Below, in pieces: positions 36,434-47,700 of a stretch of 64,000 nt of DNA. The position numbers and the translations under genes are program-made. Below the pieces are notes generated by a model that was not told the DNA's origin, did not search any database, and worked only from the letters and a program-made list of their open reading frames with translations. This DNA is from Chamaecyparis obtusa (lineage: Eukaryota > Streptophyta > Pinopsida > Cupressales > Cupressaceae). Where the stretch lies: contig BSBK01006393.1 in the NCBI GenBank assembly GCA_027943335.1, forward strand, positions 1 to 64,000. The letters are read 5' to 3'. Position 1 is the stretch's first letter. Each line of letters opens with the position of its first letter.

Positions 36434-37723
36434 ATACCTCCATGAAGGGAACGTGGCAGAAGAGCTGGTGTTGTAACACCTGAGGTTAGGGCACTGCAGA
36501 GCCAAGTGCGAGCATTGCAAGAGGAGATTCACAAAGGAATGAATCTTAATGTCAGAGACAAAAGCGAGGATGAAGTTGAAGGAGAAGGAAATCTTGATAG
36601 GGAAGGGGAAGTCAAAGTTTTGAATCAAGAAGAAGAAAGACTTTTCCGAGCCATTTCCAAGATTGGGAAAAGACCTAAGATTGAGGTTCCTGCATTTTCT
36701 GGGAATCTTAACCCAGAAGAATTGATCGACTAGATCAATGAATGTGAGAAATATTTTGAGTATGAAGATGTTGAGGATCCTGATAGGGTCAAATTTTCAA
36801 ATGCCAGACTGAAAGGTCATGCGAAGATCTGGTGGCAAGAGATTCAATTGGAACAAAATAGAAGAGGAAAAGATAAAATCACAAGATGGGATCGGATGGT
36901 GGATAAATTGAAGCGACAATTCATTCCTATTGATTATGATCTTGACCTACTGAAGAAGATGCAAAGTTTGGAGCAAGTAGGAAAATTTGTTCAGGAGTAT
37001 ACAGAGGAGTTTTATCAACTCCTCATCAGAACAGGCCATGCAGAAGCTGATAAGGAGAAAGTTGCCCATTACCTTAATGGGTTGAGGCTGAGCATTTAGG
37101 AAGAATTGAATCTGGTTCAAATAAATAGTATTGAAGAGGCATACCAATTTGCCCTAAAAGTAGAGGAAAAGCTTAACAAGAAGTTTGAGACCAGACAAAG
37201 TGGAAGAGGTCGTGATAGCAAATCTGGTGGATGGTCATATGGAGATCGAAATGAAGATTTGAAAAATCAAGATGAGGCCAGTAACAGTCAGAATCAGAGA
37301 GGAGACAATTTCAATCATTTTCAGGATCAAAGTAATAGAGATCAGAGAGGAACAGGAAGAGGACAAGGATCAGGAAGAGGAGGCTTCCGTGGAATATATT
37401 TTCATTGTGGAAAAGAAGGTCATAGGGCATTTGAATGTCCTCAATGCCAAGGAAGGATAGATAGGAGAAATGAAGGCCAGGATAGAGTTGCACATATAGA
37501 TGAATATGTCAGATCATCATATTATGAAGATGCTGAGAGAGGAGAGACATTGATTAACAAAAGAGTCCTGTTGAGTGGTGAGAATGAACTTGAGCAAATG
37601 AGGAGCCTATTTCACACTCGATGCAAGTGTGAAGGTAAATGTTGTGATGTGATTATTGATAGTGGAATTACTGATAATTTGGTGTCAGAAGAGATGTGGA
37701 CAAATTTGAAGCTCAAGAGGTAG
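36434..37723 (+). pseudogene. Chromovirus gag and protease start
   Basis: One frame (with stops) from about 36434, where the expected ATG reads ATA. The middle matches Retrotrans_gag: PAFSGNLNPEELID, ARLKGHAKIWWQ, LKRQFIPIDYD, VQEYTEEFYQL. The zinc knuckle reads YFHCGKEGHRAFEC (about residue 320), with the first Cys replaced by Tyr. The aspartic protease follows, with active site VIIDSGITDNLVSEEMW near 37650-37700. Stops inside (LID*INE, SI*EEL, KR*KHP) are all TAG. Gag would form particles; the protease would cut the polyprotein. Confidence 0.9.
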
Positions 37724-38300
37724 AAACATCCACATCCATATCAGGTTGCCTGGGTGCAAGATGACCACAAGGTCATGGTCAGTGAACAATGCCTAGTGAA
37801 GTTCAAGATCGGCGGGTACCAAGATGAGGTACTATGTGATATCATATCTATGGATGCATGTCATATGTTGTTGGGTAGGCCGTGGCAGTTTGATAGATAT
37901 GTTGTACATGATGATCATGCAAATACCTATTCCTTGAAAAAGGATGGAGTGCGACATAAGCTAAAGCCATTGAAGGAGACTGAAGAAAAGGTATGTGGTA
38001 ATGCAAGAATAACTTTTGTTGATAGAGGAAATTTCTTAGATGGTTTGCGGCATGAGCATATGTGTTTTACCTTAATTCCAAAGGATAGGAAAGAGGAAGT
38101 AGAAGATGTACTGTAGAAGTTGCAGAATTATTGAATGAGTTTTAGGATATTGTATCTGATAGTGTACTTGATGGATTACCACCAGTAAGGAAGATTAGTG
38201 ATTAGATGGACTTGATTCCAGGAGCCAGTTTGCCAAATAAGGCAGCACACAGAATGACACTAGTAGAAAGTGAAGAGTTAAAGACAAATTTGAAGTTTAG
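37724..38300 (+). pseudogene. Chromovirus protease end and RT N-terminus
   Basis: Continues as YQVAWVQDDHKVMVSEQC, then MLLGRPWQFDRYVVHD (end of protease), and after a frame change at about 38112 the RT entry motif DIVSDSVLDGLPPVRKISD and LIPGASLPNKAAHRMT. The RT then stops after SEEL. No YxDD box follows; RT is deleted. Confidence 0.85.
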
Positions 38301-38541
38301 TTCATCACATCATCCACAGATTGTATATGGTAGTAGTACTAGAAATCCATCTGAGTTGAGGAAGATAGATAAAGGAGAAATAAGTAGTGCTAAAGCTGAG
38401 GATTTTGCAGAACATTTGAAGAACATCCATGAGGAGGTGAGGAAGCATATTTCCAAGATGAATGCACAGTATAAAGCTAAAGAAGATCAGAAAAGGAGGC
38501 ATAAGGAATTTCAGGTTGAAGATGAGATCACAAAAGCATAG
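38301..38541 (+). pseudogene. Chromovirus integrase remnant
   Basis: NLKFSSSHHPQ is the piece of integrase normally found before the catalytic Glu. It is joined directly to IVYGSSTRNPSELRKI, which lies well downstream in intact elements, so a second small deletion removed the DDE end. The integrase C-terminus follows (AEDFAEHLKNIHEEVRKHI, QKRRHKEFQVEDEI). Confidence 0.8.
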
Positions 38542-38576
38542 TGGAGTATTCCAGCAACTAGTTCAGATACCAAGGA

Positions 38577-38729
38577 GTTGAGGACATACTGGATAGTTGT
38601 GTTGGTAGAAGCACAAGGAATAGGACATATGAAGAATATATGGTCAAGTGGAAAGGACAACCTGTTGAAGATTCATCATGGTTGACAAAGGAGGAGGTTA
38701 ACCGTCTTGGTTTTTCTCTGCACACCTGA
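38577..38729 (+). pseudogene. Chromodomain at the pol C-terminus
   Basis: A 50-codon open frame with VEDILD, RNRTYEEYMVKWKGQP and EDSSWL, ending at TGA 38727-38729. This is a chromodomain, and its YMVKWKG, W and aromatic positions are kept. In chromoviruses it follows integrase and is thought to guide insertion into marked chromatin. It is in a different frame from the integrase remnant. Confidence 0.85.
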
Positions 38730-38767
38730 GACATGACAGGGTCACTTCTCAAATTACCCCGGGTGTC

Positions 38768-39569
38768 TGATGCAGGAGCATCCTGGGTATAAGAGAAATC
38801 TTGCATCACCCAAAAAAAAAAAAAATTTGTATTCAATAAGGGTTATCTTGTGTAGAGCTACTATTTATGGAAACTTGCTATTTTTAGTAAGTTGCTCATA
38901 CGATCTTGGAATGTTCTGATTTCATAGTTGGAGGTTCATCATAGTCATATCAGCCTACTAGTTGAGTTTCATTACCACATCATCTGTATTGGTGAAGTTA
39001 TTGAGGTTTTTGGGTAGGAAATCTTTCAGGTCAATTTTGAAGGCCTTAAGAGGCTCCAGATCATGATCAACCCTTGGCTAACTAGCGCTTGCGCATGTCA
39101 AGCATTGTAGATCTCGTCATGGGGTTTCCAAAAAGTGGTTACAATAGAAAAACGGAGCTACAGTTAAAAAGTTATGGCCTCCAAAAGTTGGGCTACCTAA
39201 AAGTATATTTTATATTTCTTTGGAGCCAACCCTATTGTAAAAATTGTGAAAATAAAATAATTCTATGTAACGTCGGCCTTAAGGGCTAAATTTTTGGAAC
39301 CTTCTCGGGTGGTGGAAATTGCCTATATAAAGAAGGCCCGTAGTGTTGTCTAGGCAGTTCTGGATAGTAGATCTGGGTATTGATTCGAGGCCTTGTCCTA
39401 CAGAATATTGTAAGGGAATGCCCATGTGGCTTTGCATATTGTACTTTTGAAAGTTTGTAATTCCACATTTGTGGAGATAATAAGAAGCCAATTTTTTGTT
39501 CTTGCATATGGTTGTTGTTTCTCTGTTTCTATTATGTGTTTGTGGTATTAAGGGGAGCACCCTTCATCA
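38768..39569 (+). repeat. 3' LTR of the chromovirus
   Basis: 802 bases, same length as the 5' LTR, with scattered differences (for example a poly-A stretch at 38810-38825). Confidence 0.93.
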
Positions 39570-39574
39570 ATAAA

Positions 39575-39935
39575 CATCTAAGTACTAGTGGATCTATTTC
39601 TATCAATATTGTCTGCCCAATTTGAATCCACATAACCACAAACATTAGGGGAAATTTTATCTCCTATCATACTACCATGATAAAAAAAAAAAAGGATACT
39701 TTAAGGTACTCTTAAAATATTTGAAGACTCTTTTAACTACATTTCTATGAATTTTACCAAGATTAGACATTCTTAAAAAAACCCATTGCTTGGGAAAGGT
39801 ATAGTCTAGTAAAAATCATAGCATACATTAAACTTCCAACTGTACCCTGGTATGGTATTTTGTTCATGTCTTCCATCTTTGATGGGGATGTTGGACAATC
39901 TAAAATAGTGAACTTGTTCTAACTATAAAGGGAAC
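39575..39935 (-). pseudogene. Copia RT/RNase H remnant (5' part)
   Basis: The minus strand reads SLMYAMIFTRL (RT end), then the RNase H start GYVDSNWADNIDRNRSTS. This is the other side of the Copia sequence interrupted by the chromovirus at 35472-39569. Several frame breaks. Beyond about 39935 the Copia signal fades. Confidence 0.75.
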
Positions 39936-40921
39936 ACATAATGGTCTATCCTACATGTTAAACCTTTCTAAATATGAGTTCACACTTTCTATGATTTTGA
40001 TCAGATTGTCATTCCTGACAAATAGAATTAGGAATAGAGATGAAGTAAGGAAAGCCATATCGACATAGACACTATTGGGAAGTGTTATCGGCATAAAGGA
40101 AAGGTTATCAAAAAGCTTTAGCGGTGAAAGAAATAAAAAGTTACGAATGAGAACGACATCAAATTAGAAAAATGGTTTATGGAAGATCGAGAGACCCTAA
40201 TTAGGGCAAGCAACTATAAGAGGAGATCTAAGGTAAAGGAAAAATATATGCATACAAACAGATATATAGAGATGCAAATAAAAGAATCCAGATAGAAGTT
40301 AACAGTTGTGTTATCGATAAAGATCTAAGAATTAGAGATCAAAAGAAGATCAGAGCGAAAAGAGATCGGACAAGCTTTTGGAGAGCGCATCTATAGGTCA
40401 AATTTATTGTTGATTTATTCCTAACAATTTAGCATCAAGAGTGTGAAATCTCTTAACCGAGTAGTCTCTAACCAGACTTAGAAGTTCTATTTAGGATCTT
40501 ATTGTAAATCTTTTAACAAGGTGAATACTATATAAGTGGGATAAAATCTCTTAACATAGTAGTCTTTAACAAGACTTTTAATACTCCTAACAGGGTATTA
40601 GACACTCCTAATAGGGTGAAGTCATTCAAAAGATGACATTTATTTAAGCTCCTAACCAAGCACCTTATTACTACAGTGACGAGTTGTGGGTATCATCCCC
40701 ACCACAGTTTTTCCCTCTGACCAAGGGTTTTATGTGATACCAAAATATTGTGTTAAGTGTTTGAAATTTTATGTGTTGTATGTCTAATTTTCTTGTAATT
40801 AGTTATCAGTTAGACACTATAGCAGCTATAGGTAAAAGATGAAATAATTATCGGTGTAAGTAATTTATTGGCTATCAGTTTTTGTTTAGAAAGTTGAATA
40901 AGTGTGAAATATCTATGAATA

Positions 40922-41271
40922 TGTAGGATTTGAGCAATACAAATCCACAAAACCTGAATATCACCTACATAAAAAAACCAGTTACAAGGAAGTAGAGATA
41001 AGAAGAGGGCAAGGGTTTGACTCAAAAATATGAAGAAGAAAATATCCACAATTAATGAATGAATAAAATATACAATGGATCATCCTTATAAAGGAGATCT
41101 AAAGCCTTGAAAGGCAAAGTCTAGTGCATGCAATAATCAGTTTGACTATTACATGACTAATGCATGAGTTTAGACCAACTAGTGCATGTTCTTTTAACTA
41201 AAGCAAAAGGAAGTTGATATCTTAAGAAGGGAGTAAGTATTAATTAATATAATTAATACTTTACTCTAACA
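40922..41271 (-). repeat. 3' LTR of non-autonomous element 1
   Basis: 350 bases, adjacent to the polypurine tract at 41272-41283. Confidence 0.88.
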
Positions 41272-41283
41272 CCCCCCCTTAAG
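41272..41283 (-). promoter_or_regulatory. Polypurine tract of element 1
   Basis: Minus strand CTTAAGGGGGGG; identical in kind to the tract at 52364-52375. Confidence 0.75.
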
Positions 41284-43186
41284 ATGAGAAATGATGCATC
41301 TACAAACAATGCAAGAAGAAAGCAAATGGGTCCCGGCAACAAAGGCCTGATTAGGTACCCAGTACAAAAGAGTCTCTGAAAAGTGGAGAAATAGAGAAAA
41401 CCACATGGGAAAAACTCTACTCCAGAAAGAGACAAAGGCTAGTCTGAAGGACTGAAGAAACCTCCAAAACTAGGAATGTTCCAAAAAATAGGAACAAAGA
41501 TGAACATGTACAACATCACTAAAGCATGAATCTGCAAACTCTGTCAATATGACCAGGTAGAGAAGACTGTAATCTACATGAGTGCCCTCAAATAACACTA
41601 CTTGAATCAGGAGGCAAACAAAGGCAAACACTTGAACTCGAAGATACACATGGCATAAACACCAAAAGCCTGAAGAGTTGATCAATCAAAGCTGGAAGAG
41701 TGCATCCAAAAATAGGAAAGAAAAGAGTGTCCATATGGTAAATGATCCATCTCACTAGAATGCATAGGTACCCAACCACTGCAACCGCCTAGTACATAGG
41801 ATCAAATACTAAATACATGGCTCACACAATCGAACCAAGGAAGCAACAGAACCAATAGTAGAAACCCCCCCATACTGCTGACAAGGGAGTAAAGACAGGG
41901 ACACTGAGAAGATCATCTAATATGAACTGCATGATGAAGATGAATTTGGAACATCGAATGTGCAGAGAGAGTACAAAAACATATAGAAATACTTGAGGTT
42001 AATGTCATTGGAGGAACTCTCATATGACAAAAGAAGATGGCAAACAAAGGCAAACATCAAACCCCCTTGGCACTTTATAATGGAGTGCGAGTACAAAGAG
42101 CGCGAACATGTGCAAGATCCCATCAAAGCAATAGAATGACACTTTATCTCAGTGCATGTGCATAAAAGAATGCTAAAAAAGTTAATTATACACTACTCAA
42201 AGAAGATCAAAGGTTGCTAAACCAAAAGACCAACCTAAGATGAGCCATCCCTCAAAGGGAAGAGATCCCAGGACCTGTAACAACCAAGATATCCACCAAA
42301 CTGCAAAAAGGCAAGAATCTGAGTAAAATTAACTTGGATTAGAATCTAGAAAAATGACTCATAGCATTGAAAAGATCTCTGAACAAGCTTTCCAATGATA
42401 TATCATTTTCCAAAAATGAAGTCCAGATGTGCAAGATAGAGCTCCCAAAGTGTAGAACTAAAGATCTGGCTTTGACAAAGAAAAAAACCATCAGAAAAAA
42501 AATACTAGAAAATATAACCTCCAGATCAGGAAAGAGCTTAGAATCAGCTTTCCAACGATATCTCATTTGCCAAATTTTGACACCGTATGCTCAAGATATG
42601 AGCAAAAAACCAACAGCTGCGCTAGAGAGCCCAAAGAAAGTGTCTGCAAGGATCTGAGGATGGGTGATGTCAGAAAAAGGACAAAATCACACATGAAACT
42701 ATTAGATTTTTAAAAATCTCAAAAATATCTTTCTGAAAATATCTCATTTTCCGAATACGGAGCTCGGATGCAAGAGAAACGGATCTTGGAGGCAGGAGGT
42801 TTGAAACGCCACGATCACAGAGAACATCTGACTTTGACAAAAAAAAAAAAAAGCATCAAAATGGAAAAATAAAAAAACCATACCAGCAAATTTGGATCAG
42901 GCTCAGAACCAGCTTTCCGATGATATATCGCATGCCCAATTACGATACCATATGCCCGAGATATTGCAAAAAAGGCCCAGTGACCCCTAAAAAAGGATGC
43001 TTGAAAACCATGCAATTTTAAAAAATTGCATGGCTGCTGATGTCAGTACGGGGCCTGGGGGGCTGAAAAAAATAAGCCCCTGGTCACGTGGGTGACTAGG
43101 GGGTCAGAGATGGGTGCTGGGGCCAAGGGCCTGGTCCCCCACATGACCGCAGGGCTAGGCTGGGCACCGGTGAGCAGAGCAGAGAA
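41284..43186 (-). other. Interior of non-autonomous element 1
   Basis: No coding domain. A degenerate internal repeat built on AGCTTTCCAACGATATCTCA occurs about four times (42387, 42547, 42725, 42908) at roughly 160-180 base spacing. Confidence 0.6.
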
Positions 43187-43187
43187 A

Positions 43188-43200
43188 GGCTCTGATACCA
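43188..43200 (-). promoter_or_regulatory. Primer-binding site of element 1
   Basis: The minus strand reads TGGTATCAGAGCC directly after the 5' LTR; initiator tRNA-Met type. Confidence 0.88.
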
Positions 43201-43550
43201 TGTAGGATTTGAGCAATACAAATCCACAAAACCCGAAGATCACCTACATACAAAAACCTGTTACAAGGAAGTAGAGATAAGAAGAGGGCAAGGGTTCGAC
43301 TCAAAAATATGAAGAAGAAAATATCCTCAATTAATGAATGAATAAAATATACATTGGATCATCCTTATAAAGGAGATCTAAAGCCCTGAAAGGCAAAGTC
43401 TAGTGCATGCAATAATCAGTTTGACTATTACATGACTAATGCATGAGTTTAGACCAACTAGTGCATGTGCTTTTAACTAAAGCAAAAGCAAGTTGATATC
43501 TTAAGAAGGGAGTAAGTATTAATTAATATAATTAATACTTTACTCTAATA
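43201..43550 (-). repeat. 5' LTR of non-autonomous element 1
   Basis: 350 bases; ends CTAATA where CTAACA is expected. Confidence 0.88.
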
Positions 43551-43599
43551 GTATTGATTCAGTCGCCCCTCTTAGTACCCTGCCTAGAAATTTCCAACA

Positions 43600-43613
43600 A
43601 TTGGTATTAGAGT
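43600..43613 (+). promoter_or_regulatory. Primer-binding site of plus-strand Copia relic
   Basis: ATTGGTATTAGAGT after LTR end CCAACA; two changes from the standard Met-tRNA site. Confidence 0.65.
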
Positions 43614-43656
43614 GTTGGTTCTCTAGAGGAAATTTTAAAAGCACAAGAATAGATAT

Positions 43657-43989
43657 GGAATGATGGGAAGTTACAGGTATTAGAGAGAGTTGGAGGAAGC
43701 CCTAGAGGATGCTAAGGAACATATCCACAATCTAAAGAATAAGCTAAGAACATCATTTGCAAAAAGAAAGGAACTAACAAAAAGATTACAAATGAGCCTT
43801 GATGACCTTGACAGACTATTGGAAGACAATATAAGTAATGAGAAAGCTAATACGGCTATACAAGACCTATCAAAAAAGAAAAATTATTTAGTTGAAGAAA
43901 TCAATCAAATGAAAAAGGAACATGAAAGTCAAGCCTTAAGAATGACAGAAGTACTTGAAAGAATGAGAACTGTCAAAAGTGTCAAATAA
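43657..43989 (+). pseudogene. Coiled-coil gag-like start of plus-strand Copia relic
   Basis: ATG at about 43660 (MGSYRY), a TAG, then a 100-codon frame rich in Lys, Glu and Leu (ELEEALEDAKEHIHNLKNKL ... RKELTKRLQMSLDDLDRLL), clearly coiled coil. It stands right after LTR and primer site, so it takes the gag position. The minus-strand relic at 45700-45880 has a similar start (ALQHLKAARGELNKSLSQRR). Later frames to 44200 are broken. Confidence 0.55.
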
Positions 43990-44361
43990 ATTATTTAGAC
44001 TAAAAAGAGAAATGTTGAAGAAATAATCAAAGACAAAGAGTTACTCCTACAAGTACAAGTAGAATAAGTCCAAGAAATAAATGACAAGATAAAAGATATT
44101 AGTGCCAGGATTCAACAACTACAAGTGGAAAATTAGAAGTTAAAGCAAGAAAATGAAGATTTGAAAAAAAAAAAATCTAAAAGTTTAAAAAGAAGTTAAT
44201 ACAAGACTCACAAAGTTTAAACAAAGCATGTAGAAAACTGATGAATGACTAAAAATCAAAGAAAACCATGTGACACTACTAGACTAGGGTATATCGATAA
44301 CAACACAATGGAGATTAGAGAATGATCAGAATCTAGATAGTGAGCCTATAAGTGATCCAAT

Positions 44362-44562
44362 GATACACAAGGTAAGAAATCCAACAAGCCTACCTACTAC
44401 AATTGTCGAAAATATGGTCATACTACAAACATATGTAGAAGAAAACAAGTGAACATTGCTAAAAGCACATCCTCTAATGGTTGTTGCTATAATTGTAACA
44501 AGTTTACTCATAAAGTCTAATTTCCACATCTTTACCGCTACAATTTGTAATCTCCACATCTT
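44362..44562 (+). pseudogene. Copia gag zinc knuckles
   Basis: YYNCRKYGHTTNICRRK (first Cys lost) and CCYNCNKFTHKV, two CCHC-like knuckles 25 residues apart, degenerate. The coding signal ends where an LTR-like start TGTTGGAAACTG begins at 44564, so protease and pol are missing. Confidence 0.6.
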
Positions 44563-44563
44563 T

Positions 44564-45650
44564 CTGTTGGAAACTGCAATTGAAGCAATTGTTGTATTGT
44601 CATTGATGTCAAACCTTAACTGGTAAGATTATTTCTATTTAAGAAAGTACTATATCTATTTGATTGATGAGAAGGTTGTGGGCAAGGTTGGTAACAATAG
44701 AACCTAGGGAAAGGTTGAGTTATCTTGATACTCCAATGGGTACTTGATTATGTGGCACAATGATAAGATAATGTATTGTTTATCTAAGTAAGAAAGAAGA
44801 CTAAACAAGTAGGCTTAATCAAGAAAAAGTGAAGAAATCTAGTTTAAGCTGAGTGATGTTAGTGTCGACCGATCTAGTATATGCCAAGAAAATTTAGTAT
44901 TGACTGGACATCAGTTAATTATCGAGAAAGACAGTGTTAGCCAAGGAAATAGTTTTAGTGATGACTGAGCTATCTAGTGAAGACTGAGGAGTTGTAAACT
45001 GTATTGACCGAGCGTCAACAATTTGCATTTGATGAAAAATTCAGATTCCCATCCGACAAAGTTGAATTCTTGGTTCATGTAAATTGTGTTGACTTTATTT
45101 ATTGATTGTATTGAAGCATTTAATGCACTATAAAATATTTTATTGTAAATATATAAAGTGATTTGAGACATTTCTAGAAGGATGGATGAAGAACAGAAAG
45201 TTGGAAAGATTCGATGAATCTGACCAAAACCTAAGATCTATGGATGAGATTAAGTGACAAAAGTTAGATCAACCTAATTGAGGAAGTATTAAGGAAACCT
45301 AAGCATGAGGTTGTAGAGAGAGCAGATGTAGAGGATGCTGGAGTTGTTGTTGATGTTATTGACTGTATAAGCAAAAAAAGATAAAGGAGAAGGTGTTGTG
45401 ATTTCTTGAAGAGATTTTCGAGCAGATCAGTGATCGAGATAAAAATGGATCACGGTCAATAAGCCAACACATATGTATGGAATTGGATCTGATATTTGCA
45501 AAGTGAGTTTTATGTTTTTAGATCAATATTATTGTTAATTTATAATCATTGTATTGGTCAAAATCCTTTTAACAGAGGTTGACCTAACAGTCATTTGTAT
45601 AAATCCTTTGAACAAGGTTGCATTCTAATGGAATATATGTAAGTCCTATA
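44564..45650 (+). repeat. LTR-like sequence, plus orientation
   Basis: Starts TGTTGGAAACTGCAATTG and contains GTCATTGATGTCAAA, a word common near Copia LTR starts. Near 45560-45660 it has the AACAGAGGTTGACC / CCTTTGAACAAGG style of LTR ends. No primer site or polypurine tract confirms it; the end is a guess. Confidence 0.4.
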
Positions 45651-45659
45651 ACACTTTCT

Positions 45660-45920
45660 TGCCCAAATTTGTCACTTTCAGTAGAGTTACTATTGCAAAT
45701 AGACCTTTAGTGTCCTCTTCTTGTTATTGAGTCTCATTCTATTGTACTGCCAACTCTCTCCTTTGGCTTAAGGATTTATTTAGTTCACCTCTGGCTGCTT
45801 TAAGATGTTGTAATGCAAGTTGAATGTCAATCTTCTGATTCTCTGTAATCTTTCCCAACTTGTAAACCTCCATCTCAAGATATTTGACTCACAAGTGATT
45901 AGACTTCTTTAAGAGACTTA
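45660..45920 (-). pseudogene. Copia gag start, truncated (minus strand)
   Basis: The minus strand after the primer site gives MEVYKLGKITENQKIDIQL and ALQHLKAARGELNKSLSQRR with later stops. It is a helical, Lys/Glu-rich gag start like that at 43657. The rest of the element is missing to the left. Confidence 0.5.
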
Positions 45921-45934
45921 GCTCTGATACCAAT
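45921..45934 (-). promoter_or_regulatory. Primer-binding site (Copia, minus)
   Basis: The minus strand reads ATTGGTATCAGAGC next to the LTR start TGTTAGAAATC. Confidence 0.85.
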
Positions 45935-47110
45935 TGTTAGAAATCTACTATGGGAAAGTGATATACTGAGAGGGTGGAGTGAATTAGATATCTACTAATA
46001 ATTCCATTTTGACATAAACTTACTTGCATACCAAATTTAATACTATAAAAGATCTAACAATCTAATCATCCATGAAAGTAAAACATAACACAGAGATTTT
46101 GGTTACCCAGAAACCCTTGAAAGGTAAAATTGGGGTGGGGATGACACCCATAAATTTTCACTACTGCAGTATTAAAGTTTTCATGTTAGGGCTACAATGT
46201 TTGATTATAAATAATGATCTACCTTGTGAAAGGTCTACTATGCTAAGAGCTTTAAGACTTATACAATCTACCTTGCAAAAAGATTTGTAAAAAATACTAT
46301 TAAGTAAGCACTCGATTAAGAGATTTACTTAGGACTATTAGGACCATGAGATTCTCCCTAATTCACCTATTAGAATGATTCAGTACCTGATCCTTCAGTT
46401 TTCACTGTAATGTTGATAACAAATCTTCTCCTTCCGATATAGATTTGATCTTTCCTATCAAATATGTCTCAGTTCTATCCTTCACTACTTATCTTGGTCA
46501 TTGATCTCTGTCTCTGATAATCAAAACACTTCTATGTTTTGCACGTAAGAGATCCCCTTCCAAATCTTCTCACATCCTTACTTCATTTTAGGGTTTGAAT
46601 CTCATCTTATATAGAAAACAAATTAATTCCATAGATCAAGATTAACGATCTAGATTATATACGTATGCCACTTAAGATTTCACTAATTATGATTGGTCAC
46701 AATGATTAGATAGGGATCAATGATTACAATAACAAAACATAATCATCTTCATGATTTCCTCAACAAATAATAAATATGATGTAGATGTTGGCCAAACAGG
46801 TTTACTTAAGTATTTGTTCTATTACAAACACATATGTCAAATCTGGCTTACTCGACATTTGATATCTCTAGCACTCGACACTTACTATTCTTCTTTTCTG
46901 GTGCTCAACACTGACATATCTACACAATTCGGCATAAACTTGCTCGGCTAATACTGAAGGACGTGGTGACTTCTGACTTACTCAACAATTAATACTACTT
47001 GGTAAATGTACAATATACGTGACTCGATCTATACATGATGACTCGGTCAGAGTGATGACTGACCAACATTCCCTAGAAAATGACTAAGTGTATGACACTA
47101 ATAGACAACA
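45935..47110 (-). repeat. Copia 5' LTR (minus strand)
   Basis: TGTTAGAAATCTACTATGGG at 45935; contains AAATTGGGGTGGGGATGACA, the LTR word seen in the other copies. The outer end is probably GGATCAACA just before the microsatellite (about 47106-47126), not proven. Confidence 0.6.
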
Positions 47111-47122
47111 AAACTTAGGGAT

Positions 47123-47148
47123 CAACATATATATATAGATATATATAT

Positions 47149-47225
<77 letters not shown>

Positions 47226-47273
47226 CATATATATGCATACATACATACATACATACATACATACATACATACA

Positions 47274-47354
<81 letters not shown>
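47123..47354. repeat. Compound (TA)n(CATA)n(TA)n microsatellite
   Basis: TA repeats from 47123, CATA repeats at about 47222-47301, TA again to 47354. Confidence 0.92.
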
Positions 47355-47356
<2 letters not shown>

Positions 47357-47494
47357 GAATGATTTTATTTATCTGACTGAAGGTATAAACATTAACACTG
47401 CCTCTTCGCTAGGGAGGATAAATATATTACCTCAATGTAATATATGAGTATAGATAATCATTTTAAAATTATATAATTTTATTGTATCACAATT

Positions 47495-47700
47495 AATGGC
47501 CCTCAAGTATCAAGTTCAAGATACTCACCAAGTACTCAAAGCAATGGTCTCCAAATATCACTCACAAGATATTCACCAAGTTCTTTAAAAATGATTATCA
47601 TGAGTAATGGTCTCCACGTATCAAAGCCATGATACTCACCAAGTACTTAGAGTAATGGTCTCCAAATATCAAGTTCATGATAATCACCAAGTACTCAAGA
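47495..47700. repeat. Degenerate short tandem repeat
   Basis: The phrase AATGGTCTCCAAATATCA followed by GATACTCACCAAGTACT recurs about four times at 50-70 base spacing with drift. The rest of 47355-47950 has no visible gene. Confidence 0.6.

Larger units (their letters stand above)
35472..39569 (+). mobile_element. Internally deleted Ty3/Gypsy chromovirus
   Basis: Two 802-base LTRs (35472-36273 and 38768-39569; TGATGCAGGAG to CCTTCATCA), a Met-tRNA primer site and a 2.5 kb interior with gag, protease, a shred of RT, the integrase tail and a chromodomain. Flanks GTAAA (35467-35471) and ATAAA (39570-39574) fit a 5-base target duplication with one change. It sits inside the RNase H region of a minus-strand Copia relic. 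RT, RNase H and most of the integrase core are gone, so it could move only with help. Confidence 0.93.
40922..43550 (-). mobile_element. Non-autonomous LTR retrotransposon (TRIM/LARD-like), copy 1
   Basis: Two 350-base LTRs (40922-41271, 43201-43550; TGTAGGATTTGAG to CTCTAACA, CTCTAATA in the second) differing at about 11 positions. The polypurine tract (minus strand CTTAAGGGGGGG) lies at 41272-41283 and the primer site TGGTATCAGAGCC at 43188-43200. The interior of 1.9 kb has no gag or pol. Flanks GAATA and GTATT match at only 3 of 5 bases, so the target duplication is doubtful. It shares interior words with 52035-53729 (GGTCCCGGCAAC, TCAGGTACCCA type). Confidence 0.85.
39936..43599 (+). repeat. 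Plus-strand Copia 5' LTR, interrupted (start not located)
   Basis: The end is clear: TTTCCAACA at 43599 followed by a primer site. Upstream, 40440-40760 carries the arrangement of Copia LTRs in reverse sense to the minus elements (AACCGAGTAGTC, CCTAACAGGGTATTAG, GGTATCATCCCCACC). Bases 40922-43550 are a later LTR element. The LTR start lies somewhere in 39940-40400; I could not fix it. Confidence 0.5.

Noticed and set aside
43545..43555. Target duplication for element 40922-43550 (GAATA against GTATT)
   Set aside because: Only three of five bases agree; not claimed as a duplication.
47084..47302. Frame of MYVCMYVC and YIYIYI repeats
   Set aside because: Translation of (CATA)n and (TA)n.
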